Shown: positions 13,272 to 26,832, counted from the stretch's first letter. The stretch is 64,000 nucleotides of DNA from Luscinia megarhynchos (GCA_034336665.1 CM067568.1:42512770-42576769), one strand, 5' to 3'. Made by a program: numbers and translations. The notes: generated from the sequence alone by a model not told the origin.

Positions 13272-13287
13272 CATCATCATCATCATC
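13272..13287. repeat. (CAT)5 trinucleotide repeat
   Basis: Five uninterrupted CAT units follow a T run, thirty bases downstream of the TAC/ATT array. Together they form one triplet-repeat cluster. Confidence 0.9.
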
Positions 13288-14319
13288 TTAATCATTGTTA
13301 CTATTTTAGAGTTTTGTAATTTTCCAACTCAGGTAATTTCATTTCTCTTTGGTGAGCTCAATCCATGAATCTGCCTCTCTTCTGTCACTTGCATCAATAC
13401 AGTGCTCAGTAAATTGAGCTGTATATGTGAGTCCTGGAGTTATTTATTTACTGACATATCACAGATTTCTTTGTTAGATGTAGCTGTTTTGCATATTTTT
13501 CTTTTGTAGTTTGCCTTCTAGACACTCAGCAGCCAAATACACTGCCTGGGATTCCAGAGCATACTTCACACTTGCACTTCATGAAATCATGTGTAACCTA
13601 ATAACTTTGAAAGCACATTCTTAGACGACATCAGTCCAAGGTAAAATGAGAGATATCCCAATATTTATCTCTGATTTGTCTAAAAAAATGTGAAGGCACA
13701 GAGTTTTGAAATGTGTTTCTGTAATCACCTTTGCAAACCTTAGTTTGAAATGTTTCTTGCTGTGATTAAAGCCAAATCAGATGCAGAGAAAACAATAACT
13801 TATCTCAGACATTTATTGCAAAATTATTAAAATGAGAGATTTTAATGATCTGAGAACATTTTCTAACTATTTTCATAATAAATATTATGCCACAATCAAC
13901 TTCTACAAAAATACTTGTGAAGTTCCAGAAGGATATCCAGTTCTGCAACACACAAAGAAATGAAACTTTATTATAACAAAAAATTTAAATATATGGGATT
14001 TTTTTCCTGTGTTAAAAGAAAAATTAAATATTAGAAAATCTAGCACACCTGAATCTGATAGATAGCAGAAGACAAGAAATTTGCCATTATGAAATCTGAT
14101 ATTAAACTAAGGTTATACTTTTAAAGAAATTTTAATTTTCAGACAAAAAAAGAAAAATAGTGTTTCAATGTATAAATGCACATATGTAAAAGATGCAAAA
14201 ATATTACTACATTTGTTGAAAGTGATTAGGAAAAAAAAGATTTATTTGTTTGTTTTTCTTAGCAGAGAATTCTTTTTACCCCATTAAATGTCTCTGGTTT
14301 CTTGTCTATTCACCATACA

Positions 14320-14622
14320 TTGCAAAATTGGTCCCTGTTGGATATGCATTAGTACTTTGTCCAGTCTAAACATCTTGAGCAATGGAATGTCCATTGGGAG
14401 ACTTATTTTCCACAGTCTAATACATCTCACTGTCAGAAAATTGTTTCTGATATTCAGCCTAATTTTTTCCTCCCTTAATTTCTTCCCATTGCTCCTAATT
14501 ACATCTCCTTATGCCACCCTAAATCATTTGTCCCCCTGCTTAGTGTTTATGGCCTTCAAATGCCTGCACAATGTTATCATATCCTTATGAGTTGCCATTT
14601 AGCCAAATTCTGTGTAGAAATT
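14320..14622 (-). mobile_element. CR1 LINE 3' fragment, old and truncated
   Basis: The plus strand carries the antisense of a CR1-type 3' region. Landmarks known from sauropsid CR1 copies appear in order: a 'TCCAGTCTAAACATCTTGAG' block (about 14360), a 'CCACAGTCTAATACATCTCA' block (about 14411), 'CTGTCAGAAAATTGTTTCTG' (about 14431), 'ATTCAGCCTAATTTTTTCC' (about 14453) and 'CCCATTGCTCCTAATTACA' (about 14486). The element therefore points to the minus strand. It is heavily diverged and no reverse-transcriptase domain is preserved; the long plus-strand open frame over it is antisense and meaningless. Ends are approximate. The CR1 assignment comes from recalled consensus, and I do not name a subfamily. 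Confidence 0.8.
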
Positions 14623-14850
14623 TATGTAAATTGGCACTACTATATAGTGATTTATGCTGTTTGCACCACCTGAGGATAAAAAGCACAGCATTGGATCCTC
14701 ATGGGAGGGTATTTTATACCAGTTTGTGTCATGACTCACACCTGCCTAGAGAAGAGAGAAGTAAATTGTGCTTCAAATATTATGTATTTCACCTAGCCCC
14801 CTTGTCCTGCTGCTGCTTTAGTCTGCAAAATTGTGATTGGATTCAAATAC

Positions 14851-14888
14851 ATATATTTATATATATATGTGTGTGTGTGCTGTGTGTG
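14851..14888. repeat. Compound (AT)n(GT)n dinucleotide repeat
   Basis: AT units pass into GT units with one C interruption near 14880. It is an ordinary vertebrate microsatellite. Confidence 0.95.
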
Positions 14889-17800
14889 AAATACTAGACA
14901 CAAATACTGTAAAAAATCTCTGATATCAGCTTTTTTAACATATTTGAAAGGGGATGGCCACAATAGAGCAAGGCCTTAGGCTTTTTCTACATGCAATGAA
15001 TATATTTTACTTCTGGACTGGTAATCTTTGGAGGAACATCATGAACCCACTCAGGGTTGCATTGCAATCCCTGTGTCCCAACCAGAAAACTCCTGTGGAA
15101 AGCAATTAGTCCTTGGAGAACAGAAAGAAGATAGCTTCTTCTGAACAGTCTTTATGCTCTTACCATTACCTGTTCTGATCAGACAGAGCATGGAATTTGA
15201 TGACAATTCTGAAAACACTACTAATTGCTGGAATAAATCATGTTTCTTGGTAAATTAGTGATTGTTTTTCAGCGAGCTCCAGTTCTGTACATTTTCAGCA
15301 AGTTCTCGTTCAGCTAACAAAAGCTTTCAGTGGTCTCTGTATCCTGTAATTATCTAGACGTGTACTTCAGGCAGTGGTACAAGATAGACTGGGTTATCAC
15401 AAGAGAGATTTGTGTGATTTTCATACCATTCAGATTATAAAAAAGCTGATAACCTGAGAAATAGCTTCCCAGGCCTATGAAATTTATCACCCTCGTCCAT
15501 TCTGCAAACTCTTCTTAGAGGACAGAACAGAATTCAGCATAGATGTAATCTTCTGAGCACAGCTGCAGTTTCATCTAAAGCAGCACAGCCTTGGAGCAGA
15601 ACAGCAGACAGATAACAAAGATTCCTTGTTTGCCTCTTCAAAGCAGCGTGGGTCTGTACCAAGCACATGACAAGGCAGGTTGGTTTCAAATAAAGAGCAT
15701 CTCAAAAGGTGTCTCTGACAAGCACACTTCCCACACATCACTTCTCAGTGTCAAAACTCTCACAGCAGGAGCATTGGGAAACTGCCACGTGACCCAGGAA
15801 TGCAGTATAAGATATAAAATGTGGATGCTAGATATCAGAAAAGGTGCTCTTTATCACGATAATCACCAAATTATTCAGCAAAGAGATTATATTTGTGTAT
15901 GCAATCTTCACACTGTTTTAACACTCTTTGTAAGGCCAATGTTAAGTCTATTCATTAAAAAAATGAAATTAATCCTTAACATCCTTAAAGTTTTAGTGAT
16001 GCAGATTAAAAACTGCCCTTAAGAAAAAGCCTCTAATGCAGTTGACAGTGAGCTGAAACACACTTTGGGAGGGTGTAAGTGCTGCTGAGCAGGAACTTTC
16101 TGAAACAAGCAGGACAGCCTGTGCCCCTTGCTGATCCTGCTCGGCACCATCTGCATCTCTGGACCTGCATCTGAGGATGTGGTCATGACAGAAAACCACA
16201 TGGACACACAACAGTGCCTATTGTTCACACAGGTCTGTTCCTATGTCAGACACTCGGAAAAACAAAAAAAGGGGGAAGAAATTCTACGTTGCAGTGAAGA
16301 AATAAACACCCATCATCAGTCAGCCTTAATGGACAAAAAATGATGATACTGCAGAAAGATCCCCTGGCACACATAACTTTTCCTCTGTTAGAGAAGCCTT
16401 TAGTAGACCAAGAAAATTAACAACGAAATTTAAGATAAGGTTCCTCCAACCTTACAAGTACAAAGTGAGAAAGAGATGATGGTCTATAGCATGTTCTAAT
16501 TTATAGAATTTACTGGAAGGTTCTTGGGCACTCATGACTGCTCTGATGGTATCTCCCAGTATGAGTAAACCATGTGCTTGTCTCCTATGCAGGTTGAAAA
16601 TTGAGCCACATGTAGCATAAATTTTGACTATGCAAAACAACAGCAGAAAAACAACTTTCCTTTTGTTTAAATTTATTCAGCTACAGAGACATATAGAAAT
16701 ATTGCACTTATATTACTATAACTATATTCTTTTAGCAAGTCAGTATAATTAAACCTGGACAGAGTATTTTCAGCAATGGTAAAACAGAGGCAGATTGATC
16801 AAAGTCCATTGTTTTACCCAAATCAACAGGAGTCATTAAAACCCACAGTTTTCTCTTAAGTTTTCAACTGGAAAATATATTAAATTTGTATTATCACTTT
16901 GAATGTAATAATTTCTAAATGAATGCAATTTAAAAAAGAAAAAACCAAAATTTAAAGTGCAAAGCTGTTGGTGTTTTAGGTTATAAAATATTAACTTCCT
17001 GATTTTTGATAATAGGTTTAAAGATACGTAATTAGAAAAAAATGGGGGCTAAAAACTTGCCATGAAATTGAATAGGTAGTTGCAAATGCATCAAAATTTG
17101 CATAAGTTTATATTTATTTATATAAAAATAAGAGTTTAAATTTTTTGACTGAATATATTGAATTTACTGTTTTAAATGTAACAACGTTTTAGACCTCAAA
17201 TAGTTTGCCACTGAAGTAAGTGGTAATCTTTCTCTTGGCCACAGCTGATTTTGGATCAGAGATCTATGTTTGTGACAGGGAAATCTGTGAGTACCTCTTT
17301 TTCATGTCAGTGAATGATCTGATAATACCCCTGATGCATTTCACAGCAAAGAACCAAGGAAAGAAAATTACAGCCTTTGGCAGTCTCCATTTCATTCTTG
17401 CTTGACTTGCAGGTGTTCCCGTGCTTTCAAATACTTGTGGTCTGGCCATATTTTTGAGTGAAGATGAAATTAGGGCTTTCCTGCTATTGAAGGGAAAAAA
17501 AAAATATTCCTCCTTTACAGTGTGACGGATAGCAAAGAGAATATGTTATTGCTAGGATTTCCCCCTTTTTTTAGAGATGTCAATTTTTACATCTATTTTA
17601 AAACTACATGCTGAATCATTTTGTTCTTCCTTGGCAGTGTTAAGCAGTATTCTTTTTATTTTCTTCACATTTTTGAATATTACAAACAAACAAGATTTGT
17701 CTCCCTTTGATGAAGATTTTCTTACATCCTTGTCTTTTAAGAACTTAACATGATTCTTTTTCAAAAGCAAAAGCCAGACTGGCTGTGTTCCTTTAGGAAA

Positions 17801-18366
17801 AATACAAAAGAAATCCATTTTTTTGATCTACATTCCTCACATGTTTGTGCATGGTACTGGAAGGCACATATATGCAATGTTGCCTCTGGAGTATTTGGTA
17901 TCTGTTCTTCACTATGCTGTCAAGAATTTATGCCAGTACCTCTGACTTAAATCTGAAAAGGTCATGCTGTTGAATATATAGAAATAATATAGCTCCTCTT
18001 TAGCTCTATCTAAGAACAGATGGTAAATCATCCTTAGAAGAAGAGAGAATTTGGGGTTTTTTTGGAGAGAGTCATTCCTGAAAGTTTCTGATTGGAAGAA
18101 AGTGAGACGGTGGCATTCACCACCATAAGGTGGTATTCACAGGCCATGAGAAGGTACTTTCTATCTTGTTAAATGTCATTAGAGCAGTTACAATGATCTA
18201 AGACTAGGCTGGGGAAAAAAAAAGTAAATAATCTATTAATCCATTTCCCATCTTCTTTTCTGCATGCATGTTGTTTCAGAACAAGTTGCTCTCCAAAAGC
18301 TGACTGCAAATCATTCCATAAATGTTTTTTTTTCAAAATTGACATTCAAAGTAAGAAGTCTATAAA

Positions 18367-18398
18367 TGCATAAACATGTCACAAAACATGTTTATGCA
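18367..18398. repeat. Perfect 13-bp inverted repeat, 6-nt loop
   Basis: Left arm TGCATAAACATGT (18367-18379) and right arm ACATGTTTATGCA (18386-18398) are exact reverse complements around CACAAA. It is the longest perfect short-loop hairpin I noticed. The stem alone is too short for a microRNA precursor, and flanking bases do not extend the pairing. Confidence 0.9.
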
Positions 18399-21180
18399 AT
18401 CTGTTAGCATAGGTTGTAAATGAATATTTACTGCTTCTGTATGTGTATGTATTTTCTTATAGTTTTCATTTTCTTTAAGAGCTGCATTCCTTGTCCATAT
18501 GTCTTTTTAAGATTTGATTAAAAAATTGACGTCCACTTCGAGATACCAAAGGAAGATTTGTGGCTTATACATGTCAATCTTTTGGAAATTTTTGTTCACT
18601 TACCATCATTAATACAGCATAAGTATCGGAACAAGAGGAGTGATATAAAATGTCAATTTAAAACCTGTTTACTATTTATAAATAATTGGCTTTCTTTCAC
18701 TTATCCTGTATGCCTACAGAAAGTTCTGAGTGTGTGCTCTCAAAGTTTGGGGTCCTTCAGTAGAGTAGAAAGCCACTACAACTGTTTATACATATGTAGC
18801 AATTTTTAACTCGAGGGATGGAAATTCTTTGCACAGGTCTTGTCCCAGTATTGCAGACAATAAATAATGCTACTTTTCACTTATGTAGCAAATTTGCACC
18901 CATTAGATGAGCAAATTAAGGTAAAGAAAACAAATGGCAATGCCACAAAAGTTCTGCTGAGGTGGCAGTGCCTTTTTTGAACTCCAGTCTGCTGACATAC
19001 AATGTGCACCAACTTTGTCCCCCATGCACAGCATGACATTTAATAGTAAGACTGAGTGAACACAGTTATCAAATACCAAAGAAATAAAAGAAATGGTAGT
19101 ATTAAGCCTTCTTAAAACTGTACTCACATGGGGAGGGGGGTGAAAGGCATTCTCTATTGTTTGATAAGCAAATGACCAGGATGCACAGCAATGACAGACA
19201 GGGAAGGCATCACTGTCTTATTACAACCTTTTTACTGAAGCTGATTTTACTTTGTTTTTCTGTGACTCTGCTCAGATTTCCATATCTGCTGTCTCTATAG
19301 TTTCCAGAAATGATAAGGAGGATTGATTGTGCAGTTTAGTGCAGTTATGATTGGTCTGAAGCACAAAACCGAAACTGTCAAGATACAAGGATTATCAAGT
19401 ACAAGGACAAAAAAGGCAGTAACTAAGAAAGAGGGAGAAGTGTTTATAAAACAATATATATTATAAAATCTTTGCAACAAACTGGGTTGTAAGGAATTTT
19501 ATTCATTAGTATTTATTATTTATTAGTATTTAGCGTATATATTTTCTCCATTTTTCTAACAGTGTAAAGAAAGGATGGTTCTGTAGGTAGATCAACTAGG
19601 TTGTACGAAACTGTCAGAAATCCAAGTCCATCTATAATTAATGCAAATGTACCTTTTAGATCAAGAGAATTTGGGAATGACTGCTACTGTTTTAGACATA
19701 TGTACAAAATAAGGCCCCCTACAGTTGTGTCATAAATGACAGTTGATTTTGGGAGACTTAGGAATGCAAATTTCCTAGTTATGAGAGTAATTAACAAACA
19801 CAGGAAAAATAATGTCCTGGACTGTTGTAGAAACACTCTAGAAAATGGTTCTTCTGCTATTTCTTCTGTCCCTGTGTTCCAAGACATATTTGAACTGTTT
19901 TAGAAGGAAAGTATCTAGGGCAAACAGGAATGGAAGACATATCTATCCCAAGCCTTCTCTCATATTTCCTATTTACTGGTTTTAATTTGTTGGCTTTTAG
20001 CACCCAGACTTCTAAATTTTTCATTTTCCTGTCTGCTCAATGTACAGGGAGCCCAATCAGCGGATTATATTCACATATGGGTATAAAAGAGACTGTAACT
20101 GATACATCACACCTTGAGTACCTAAATCCTTTGTAGTCTGCACATCCTGCCCCTTTGCCTCTCACTTTTAAAATGTGTTCAATAGCACTTTCATACCTGG
20201 TTAGGGCAATGGAAAGAAGAAAATATCAAGTACAAGGGATACAGCTAAATCACTGTAAAAAATTGCTCTCAAGTATCTAACTCAGACATAGCAAACATTA
20301 CTCCAGACTTCAGGCTGCCAAAGACAATCTTTTTCAGTGATCCTCCATAATTTTTAATGTTTTTCCAAAGAAAAGTTACGATACAAAATGAAAGCACACT
20401 TTGGTTCTTTAATATCACTAGCATAAATATAGAATTTCCTCTGTGTATTTCATCCCCCTTTTCTTGCCAGATGTCAATATCAGTGTTGCAGAGTATTGGT
20501 GAAAAAGTTTGAATGATAGAATAGCAAGAGAGATGCTTTGGGAAAGGTTCATATATTTCTTTGTAAATAAAGATGTAATGTTCAAAGAAAATGACCAAAT
20601 TGGTGATGCTAGGTGGTTGAAGTCTCATTTAGATGGTAACATTAAATATCCCTCTTAGATGTGCTCAGCATTTCAAACTGGAGACAGGATTTTAGAATTC
20701 CCTTTGCAGGTTACTGTAAAATATTTTGGTTCATAGAATGATAAAGCAATATTAAAACTGATAAGTAATAGTATTAAATAAGTATTGCAATTGACATGGT
20801 ACCACTGCAGTAATACGAAAGAAAGTGAACCAAATCACCCAAAAAAATAGCTACATAGCACTGTATGACAATGTGTGGGAAGTCTGCATAAAGAATTGAG
20901 ACCTTTTGAACTGGCATATCCTGTCCAAATATACATTCATTATCTTCACTGCTCTGCTGTATGTTTTACATGCTGAACAATGATTCAGTCTCTAAGATTC
21001 TTCTATAAGATTATCCTTTGGAAATGGGATAAGAGCAAAGCAGAGAGAAGAGAGAGGTTTAAATGGAATTTTGTCATGAACTCAGAAATATTGACACTGC
21101 CAGCACATTCTCCTGAGAACTGAGTAGAACAGCCATAAACACTCAAAATCTTATTCTTGGAATGCATTGCAAACTACTGC

Positions 21181-21249
21181 CTAAAAAATCACTAACCTCC
21201 ACCACCCCCATCAAAAAAACCAAAAAACCACCTCATCACCCCCTCCACT
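21181..21249. repeat. G-free, A/C-rich low-complexity tract
   Basis: For 69 bases the plus strand has no G and is dominated by A and C (CCACCACCCCC, AAAAAAACC, CACCCCC). The compositional strand asymmetry is strong. It holds no exact tandem unit and I do not recognise it as part of a transposon. Confidence 0.8.
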
Positions 21250-21581
21250 GCAATTCTCCCAGTATGGATGTTGCTGGTTTAAACTTTTTAAGAATTTAAG
21301 TATTTAAGAATATAGTGAGCAGATATGGATTGGAGAATATTTCAGATCCAAATGCTGAATGACTTTGGATCAAAAGAAACAGCTGGATCTGAAAGAAATT
21401 AAAGTAATATAGCTTGGAAACTAATGAGAACACAGTAAAGTGATTGCATGTTAGATATTTTGTAGAAGAAAATAGGGAAAAAGAAATTGCATGAAGGATG
21501 TACTCAAAGACGATTTTCTTCTTAGTCTATGCAGTGAAAGAAACAGACCCAAAGTATTTCTCTGACAATGAAAGGGATATG

Positions 21582-21610
21582 CACATATATATATGCATGT
21601 GCGTGTGTAT
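21582..21610. repeat. Short (CA/TA/TG)n dinucleotide tract
   Basis: Alternating purine-pyrimidine sequence: AT units followed by GCATGTGCGTGTGTAT. This is a small, imperfect microsatellite. Confidence 0.8.
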
Positions 21611-21953
21611 TTCCACTTTTAAATTAATTTTAAAAAATAAACAGATCAATATTTTCCTATCTACAATCTCTTTACCATAATCCCATTAGATTCCAAACTA
21701 TGATGCTGTGATTTGTTTTCTTTTCGTGCTAGTCATCAGAGTTTGATTGCCACCTTCCCTCTCAGTTATCCCTCATATTTCTCTCTTTCAGTAAGTGCAA
21801 CATCTTCCCGCATAGGTCGATTTCAAGAGGTAGTGTGTCTATTATCAGTGTTCCTTCAAAGCAAGTCTCTCAGTTCTCTTCACATGTCTTTGGTCCATGC
21901 AGTAGAATGGTCCAGACTCAAAGAACAACATTCTGTATGACCTAGGGGTACAT

Positions 21954-22001
21954 GCATTTCATTCCTACTACAAATGGGCATTTCATTCCTACTACAGATG
22001 G
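21954..22001. repeat. 24-bp direct tandem duplication
   Basis: Two adjacent 24-base copies begin GCATTTCATTCCTACTACA and end AATGG in the first and GATGG in the second, a single substitution. A third partial start (GCATT) follows. The near identity shows a recent duplication. Confidence 0.95.
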
Positions 22002-22950
22002 GCATTAAAATTTTGGTAACAAACAAGAAAAAATGCAAAGGAGTCTAAATTATAGATATTCTTTGGCTATTGCAGTTATTAGTTCTTTCAAATATATGAC
22101 CTCTTGAGCCTTCACATTCTTCAAGGAACAGCATGAAGAATAAAAATTACTACGAAACCTGTTTCACTTCTGCTCATAGGATGTGCATTTTTTATGTGTG
22201 TGGCAAAGACTTCTCGAAATAAGATACCTTAGCAATGAAAGTTTCTGCTTTTCTTCTGTCCATAGATTATAAATCTGTGAACACCAAGAAGTTTTAGCTG
22301 CAGAACAGTTCATAGACAATTTTGAGAAGCCCAGTTTTGCTAATCATCATTATTCCATAAAAATGTCAGTGTCTCTTCCAAATCCAATCCCATATGCTCT
22401 TGATCACAATCTTCTGCCTTTCATCAACTGTGGCCCTAAATGACCTCTGTTCAGTCCTTTCACCCCAGAGCAGTTCACTCAAGTTCAGTGATAAACTGTA
22501 AAAATGCAAAAGAAGGAAATCTGCACTGTATCTGTATCTTTCCTAAACTTAAAAATCTTTCTTGCTTAATGAATTTAAAATTGTTCAAAAAGTTTATAAT
22601 CTTTTTGTGTTAGACACTGAAAAGAAATGTAAGCCCTTGATGTTGTGCTTAAGTTTCCTTCTAACTATTCACTTTCAAGAAAACAGTTTCATTTTTATTT
22701 TACTCTGATTGTTTTTTCAATTATTATTTCTAGAATAATACTAGGGAAATCTAAATTTGATTGAATCAAAACCTCAAAACATCAGGGATCTGGTGCCTTA
22801 GTTATTAAAAGCAGCTTAAACTTGGTGTGGTCAAGAAACTAAATTAAATATTATAATTAGTGAGAAATTATATTTGTAGAACTACATCTATTCTGAAACT
22901 TCAAAGAAACTCAGGTATGGGTCTTACCATCCTTGATCTTCTCAACCTCT

Positions 22951-23050
22951 ATAATCATAGAGTTTCTTTTGAAAGGAACCTTTTAAAGACCATCCAGCTC
23001 AACCCCACTGTTGCTTCATTAGACCAGGTAATGTCAATGGCTGCACATGA
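22951..23050 (-). mobile_element. CR1 LINE 3' end, short fragment
   Basis: The plus strand shows the antisense of a CR1 3' terminus: ATAATCATAGAG at 22951, then GAAAGGAACC, then TTTTAAAGACCATCCAGCTC and CAACCCC, ending near 23005. This order corresponds to the familiar bird motif of ATCATAGAAT, GGAAGGGACC, AAAGATCATC and CAACCCC. The element points to the minus strand, as does the copy at 14.3 kb. The core to about 23012 is convincing; beyond that the similarity fades and the right boundary is a guess. Confidence 0.8.
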
Positions 23051-24183
23051 CTTGAGACAATGTGCTCTTGTCTCTACCTCCTTAAAAAATCTTTCTTATT
23101 TCACCAGTTTTACTTGTTTACAGCCCTCATTACCTATAGCTGTATTTAAGTTTTCTAAAATTCCAAACAAGAAAGGGAATTTTTGACTTGCGCTTGTATT
23201 TTGGTGTTCCTTAGGAAACCTAAAAGTGATATTGATCCATCTCCTCTGATGGCATAAATCATCAGAGAAACACTGAAATATACCAGCTGAGACTATCTTA
23301 CAGTCATTCCATTCTCTCTCTCTTATACACTGTCTGTATGTCTTCTGCACTGCTGAGTTAGTTTTACCAACATCTATGGGGACTTTCCATTTTTTCAATT
23401 AAGAGAGAGGTCATTAAGGGTAGAGTTTTGAGAAAATACAGAAAGCAGTGTAGGAAAAGGTCTTAAGCTCATAAATGTTCTTAATTATACGTTGTGTCCT
23501 TAGTGTAAAGAATTACCTTCAGGTCATTCTGTCTCTTTTATCAGAATAAATCACCATCATCATCTATTCACTAGTGCATTCAATTCATGACATAATAGTG
23601 TCAGAGGTGGCACAGAGTATACATATATATACTCAAATTCCAACACAGTGACCCAAATTGTGTCTACAGCTGCCAAGCAGAGTGCCATAGACATTTAACA
23701 GAAAGGGATTGTTTTAAAGAAAAATTTTTTCCTACGAAAGGAAGTAAATGGAACAACGTCTTAACGAAGGAGCCCTAGAAACTAGATTCAAAACACATTT
23801 ATCTCTTAATGAAAGTGTTTGACTACCTCATGTTAATGCTCATATTAGAGAAATACCAGTGTATATGTTCTAAATGGCAATTTTTACTTCAAATAGAAGG
23901 GACACTGGAAAACAATAGTGAACTTTATTTCAGAATTGACGTCCTTTAGCAGAGTTGCACCAGTACAAATCATGGCAGAATACAAGTACAAAAATTAAAA
24001 GCTTAAGTTTACCCTGTGTTTTAGCAAGTTGGAAGAAAAAAAATATTCTGTATACAGAAATATTTAATCTTAAATTTTAAGTGTACACACACCATTCCTC
24101 AGGAAACTCATATCCTTGGCCATATCAAGTCCAAGGATTATGGACAGTAAAAATAGTCAAAACTTTTAAGTTCAATGTCTGGA

Positions 24184-24207
24184 TTTTCTGAAGAATTTTC
24201 TGAAGAA
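24184..24207. repeat. 12-bp exact tandem duplication
   Basis: TTTTCTGAAGAA occurs twice in direct succession (24184-24195 and 24196-24207) with no mismatch, and is followed by TTCC. It is one of several short direct duplications in this window. Confidence 0.95.
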
Positions 24208-26793
24208 TTCCTATGTAATGACATATCTGTGTCATATTTGCAAAACAGGAGAATTGTACCTTTGCACAGAGCAGCTTTACAAGCCTACTGGGGACTGCAA
24301 AGACTTAGGCAGAACAGCTCTTGTATATCTGATTTCACAGTGCATGTAGCATAAAGTCACTCTACAAGAGCAGAATAACTTTCAGGTGTTGGACTTGCTG
24401 TGTACCTGCACATCAGCTGCATAATATCTGTACATCCAGCACACTTGTGTTGTGACTGAGCTCACCAGTCACTGCCAGACACAACCTGAAAAAAATGCAA
24501 AGTGTTCTTGGGAAAATTTATCTCGTACCTTATCGATGACAATCTGACATTGACCTTTGACCCCACATTTTGGGTATGTGATACAATACCTCCAGTCAAA
24601 GAACTTAGGAAATATAGACCATGAAACATACCCATAAAAAACTCCTCTTCAGCCAAAGGTCTTAATACAGCAGGTATTTTTACTCCAATGATATATTTTT
24701 TAAAAATATCTAATTATTTAATTTTTTTTCCAAATTGATTTTATTTCTAAAAATGACTGCTTGATAATTGAAACATAAAGAATTTTAAGGTGTTCTAGCT
24801 CTTTTTTGACATTCTAGTGAACATTTGGCAGGACTTGTTCTTTGAAAAACGAGGAGTCAGTCTTGGGCACTGGAGAAAGGAAAGCTTATTTTATTACATG
24901 TTATATGTAGAGAAAGTACAGCATGGGGACATATTGTTCCTTGCTTCTCAAAACATCTCACTGATGCATGCTGCACATGCAGAAAGGTATGATGGTTAAG
25001 TACTTTGAATTCCCAAGGTACTAACATACCATGGATTGGTATACTGTGGCTAATACACTTGAATCTGGATCAAAATCATCCTTCAGATCCTGCCTTAACC
25101 AAAACTCTTGTTTGTGTCAGTAGCAGGGCGTTCCATGATGCATTTTCCTAAAATCAGGACATGTCCCTTCCAATGCCTCTATTTCCTAAATATTGAAAAC
25201 ATTTCTGTGCTTAGGAAACTCTCATCAGACCTGTGCATGCCAGATATTATCTGTAACTTGACATGAAACATGCTCAAATTGTCTCTGAGTGAATAAAATA
25301 ATCATTCTTCTAAAAAGAAAAAAAAAGACATAACCTGAGCTGAGCTGGGGAAAATGTGCTAATTACTGCAAAATATTTTTTTGTGAAAAGAAGAAAAACC
25401 ACATATAGACTGTTAAGCACGCTGCCAATTTACAACCTAACAAGATTCCAAGTAATAAGGACATAAACTGATGACCCCATCAAATGATGTTTTTATTGGC
25501 CAGGAATGTGAGTGGAGTAAGACTGTGTAGGATGGATTAGTCATACAGCAAGGCTATTTAAATCCTTTGGTACTTCTAGGAAAGCTACCACTAGGTAACT
25601 CCTGGAAACATTATCTGATATTATTTTCATTTTTGACAGTAGTCTCTAGAGCTAGTATGTCAGAATGCAACAGATAAAATATTATAACAGAGGTTTGCTA
25701 TGCTGTGGAGAGTTTATGTTGTCCTAGAGCTCTTGAGAGTGACAATGTCATGTATCAATTATGTGTTGATGTCAAATATTCAGGGAACTCAACAACTCAC
25801 CTCAAGAAGTCTGATTGACAAGCAGAAAAAGGAACCAAACTTCATCTCTGAGGTTTTCTGACTCATGTACTCTCCTTGTAGTAAACTCACCGATTCAAGT
25901 ACAATATTCAAAAATTGTTCAGACTTTTGAGAGTCCAATCCACTTCAATAGCCAAGCCCTTTTCCACTAATCACACCAGCCATACACTGAGAATCCCTGC
26001 AGGGACCCAAGAGATTCCCAACCATGCAACTAGACTCTATATCAAAACAAAGCACCCATCAATCTTTTTCTGAAGGATGGTAAACTACAAGAATACTTTT
26101 AACAGTTAAGGGACAATTAGGTAAATGTAAATCATGATCCAGTGCTGATCTAAGCTCGTCCATCTTTGTTGCCAGCATGCAGGGAGGAAGAACCCTTTTG
26201 TTTCTCTTTTACTAAGAATATTATATTACCCCATTTCCTTCACTAGGAATAATTCTTATGATCATCGATCAGGCCCTTGTACTGGAAACATACCTATCAG
26301 TCACAGAGAGAGACAGGAGACTTAACTTTAGGCAAAAACAGAAATTCAGGCCACTTTGTTGTCCATCCTAGTAACCCCAGTGGAAGGCATTGGTGTCTCA
26401 TAGAGCCGTGCACCAAGAGCCTGGATGTCTAATGGACTACAAGCAGCAGCACAACTTTGATCTCTGAGGAGGCTTTTGGAGTTACATAATATTCCATTAC
26501 TTTTAGGAACCTTCTTTTAGTCTAGAGATTTGTTTAATTTTTGAAAAGACAGCTACTTTTCCAGTCTGACAAAGTACTTAGATATCCCACCATGTCGTGA
26601 CTGCTACATTTAGCTGACAGTTTGAAAGAGAGGGGACAAGTAAAATGTAAATTCTGAAGTGAAATCCTAATCCCTTTGAAATTAAGAAGATTGTTCTGTT
26701 TTGTTTTTCAATAATGACAATGGAGCAAAGAATGAATTGACTATGCTACCAATGGGCTGTGAAGACTTGGGTAAGTAACAGTTCTGTTGCACT

Positions 26794-26832
26794 GTTTGTC
26801 CATTACCAAAGTAGTTTGTCCATTATCAAGTA
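26794..26832. repeat. 20-bp direct tandem duplication
   Basis: The copies are GTTTGTCCATTACCAAAGTA (26794-26813) and GTTTGTCCATTATCAAGTA (26814-26832). They differ by one substitution and a one-base length difference. Nothing around them suggests a gene or a transposon end. Confidence 0.95.

Larger units (their letters stand above)
9895..14319. other. Unique AT-rich DNA with homopolymers and triplet repeats
   Basis: No gene recognised. It contains T-rich tracts at 11913-11933 and 12704-12738 and triplet repeats at 13183-13286. A near-palindromic A/T block at about 10292-10314 is simple sequence. The T tracts explain the Lys-rich or Phe-rich open frames seen here. Confidence 0.5.
14623..22945. 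other. Unique AT-rich DNA, no gene seen
   Basis: It holds a compound dinucleotide repeat (14851-14888), a 13-bp perfect inverted repeat (18367-18398), a G-free tract (21181-21249), a second dinucleotide repeat (about 21582) and a 24-bp tandem duplication (21954-22001). A 143-codon frame at 15591-16022, with a TTG rather than ATG at its start, and a GC-richer patch at about 16050-16210 are the only open stretches of note. Neither resembles a family I know. Confidence 0.5.

Noticed and set aside
14288..14590. 100-codon hydrophobic frame, plus strand
   Set aside because: It is antisense to a decayed CR1 fragment.
15591..16022. 143-codon open frame, plus strand
   Set aside because: It starts at TTG rather than ATG and shows no recognisable family. 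Its second half becomes AT-driven.
16430..16460. CR1-like 3' end (AAGGTTCCTCCAACCTTA)
   Set aside because: Only one short block matches. The upstream and downstream CR1 landmarks are missing.
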